This document shows, piece by piece, positions 4,867-5,044 of a stretch of 5,044 nucleotides of DNA. Every line of letters begins with the position of its first letter. The first letter of the stretch is position 1. A model generated the notes under the pieces. It was not told the DNA's origin. It did not search any database and worked only from the letters and a program-made list of their open reading frames with translations. The translations under genes and the position numbers were made by a program. Source of the stretch: an archaeon (GTDB lineage Archaea > Nanobdellota > Nanobdellia > Pacearchaeales > GW2011-AR1); assembly GCA_030638105.1 (NCBI GenBank), contig DAOWFF010000034.1, positions 1 through 5,044 of the forward strand, in the 5' to 3' direction.

Positions 4867-4892
4867 TTCTCCCCAAGATTTCTCCCAAGGTT
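4867..4892 (-). repeat. Tandem repeat in the RRM gene leader
   Basis: Two adjacent near-identical units, TTCTCCCCAAGATT (4867-4880) and TTCTCCCAAGGTT (4880-4892) on the + strand, read on the - strand as AACCTTGGGAGAA followed by AATCTTGGGGAGAA. They sit just upstream of the Shine-Dalgarno site, so the leader carries three purine-rich G blocks in a row. If transcription starts from the TATA element near 4918 they lie at the 5' end of the mRNA leader and could bind a protein or compete as ribosome sites. Confidence 0.55.
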
Positions 4893-4913
4893 AATAAAGA
4901 AATTAAAAATATG

Positions 4914-4922
4914 TTTTTAAAG
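4914..4922 (-). promoter_or_regulatory. Possible TATA promoter of the RRM gene
   Basis: CTTTAAAAA on the - strand, preceded by AAAA, is a TATA-like element centred about 4918. It predicts transcription starting near 4892 and a leader of about 46 bases holding the tandem repeat and the Shine-Dalgarno site. A second candidate, TTTATTAA at 4891-4898, would give a leader of roughly 22 bases without the repeat. I cannot choose between them firmly from sequence alone. Confidence 0.4.
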
Positions 4923-4961
4923 TTTTGTATTGTGTTTTTTGGTGGAAAAAATTGTGGGATA

Positions 4962-4976
4962 GGAAAGATTTTAAAT
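4962..4976 (+). promoter_or_regulatory. BRE/TATA promoter of the zinc-ribbon gene
   Basis: GGAAAG (4962-4967) followed by ATTTTAAAT (4968-4976) matches a purine-rich BRE plus TATA box. The centre is about 25 bases before the ATG at 4997, so this is another leaderless arrangement. No Shine-Dalgarno site lies between. Confidence 0.58.
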
Positions 4977-4996
4977 GATAAGTTTTTAGTATTTTT

Positions 4997-5044
4997 ATGT
5001 CTTATTGTAATAAATGCGGTAAAGAACTAGCAGACAATCAGAAA
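4997..5044 (+). CDS. Zinc-ribbon protein, N terminus (partial)
   Basis: The frame from the ATG at 4997 stays open for 16 codons to the window end and reads MSYCNKCGKELADNQK. The CxxCGKEL pattern at the very N terminus is the first half of a zinc ribbon of the type that opens many small archaeal and bacterial proteins. The second cysteine pair would be expected a few residues beyond the window. Such ribbons usually precede membrane segments or other domains, so the function cannot be told from here. A BRE/TATA element about 25 bases upstream supports this start. Confidence 0.8.
   Translation, partial: MSYCNKCGKELADNQK

Noticed and set aside
4847..4888. N-terminal extension MGEILGRSVRRTKN of the RRM protein
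   Set aside because: It is a translation of the leader repeat and Shine-Dalgarno region. The strong AAGGAGGA site selects the ATG at 4846.
4569..5030. 153-codon open frame on the + strand across the RRM gene
   Set aside because: It is the antisense of the conserved RRM coding region and runs through the promoter region. It also overlaps the zinc-ribbon start in another frame.
1..5044. CRISPR array, transposon, toxin-antitoxin or defence system
   Set aside because: No regularly spaced repeats, transposase motifs, terminal inverted repeats or recognisable defence or toxin domains are present in any frame.

Overview
This AT-rich window is archaeal. It encodes archaeal exosome subunits (the C-terminal end of Rrp4, then Rrp41 and Rrp42) and RNA polymerase subunit K (Rpo6/RpoK). 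Its promoters look like BRE/TATA elements about 25 bases before start codons, as in leaderless archaeal mRNAs. The lineage is an inference. A bacterial-looking single-RRM protein, a small single-cysteine lipoprotein, a divergent 394-residue enolase and very tight packing all suggest a small-genome DPANN archaeon (Pacearchaeota/Woesearchaeota-like). The window alone cannot prove this.

Bases 1-1958 (+ strand) are the RNA-processing and transcription block. The rrp4 tail ends at 66, rrp41 starts at 68, rrp42 overlaps rrp41 by 11 bases, and rpoK follows after 24 bases. Rrp41 carries the phosphorolytic active site and Rrp42 is its inactive RNase PH-fold partner. They build the hexameric ring that Rrp4 caps. 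RpoK has the usual conserved core plus an unusual charged C-terminal tail of about 55 residues.

Bases 1959-2483 (- strand) encode an unrecognised putative lipoprotein. Its stop codon abuts the rpoK stop codon (shared TAATTA). It sits between rpoK and eno, which are close neighbours in many archaea, so it looks like a later insertion. A 124-base divergent promoter region (2484-2607) serves this gene and eno.

Bases 2608-4368 (+ strand) hold enolase and a membrane-anchored cyclophilin, each with its own leaderless-type promoter. A perfect 8-bp inverted repeat flanks the enolase start codon. Bases 4369-4549 are an AT-rich convergent spacer with a likely T-rich terminator for the next gene. Bases 4550-4846 (- strand) encode a 98-residue RRM RNA-binding protein with a strong Shine-Dalgarno site and a tandem purine-rich repeat in its leader. 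At 4997 a zinc-ribbon protein begins and is cut off by the window end.

Two expression styles are visible. Genes inside the exosome operon and the RRM gene have Shine-Dalgarno sites, while the lipoprotein, enolase, cyclophilin and zinc-ribbon genes appear leaderless. I saw no tRNA, rRNA, CRISPR array, insertion sequence or defence cassette. Most of the window is housekeeping. The less ordinary parts are the inserted lipoprotein, the RpoK tail, the atypical enolase, the enolase start-site inverted repeat and the RRM leader repeat.
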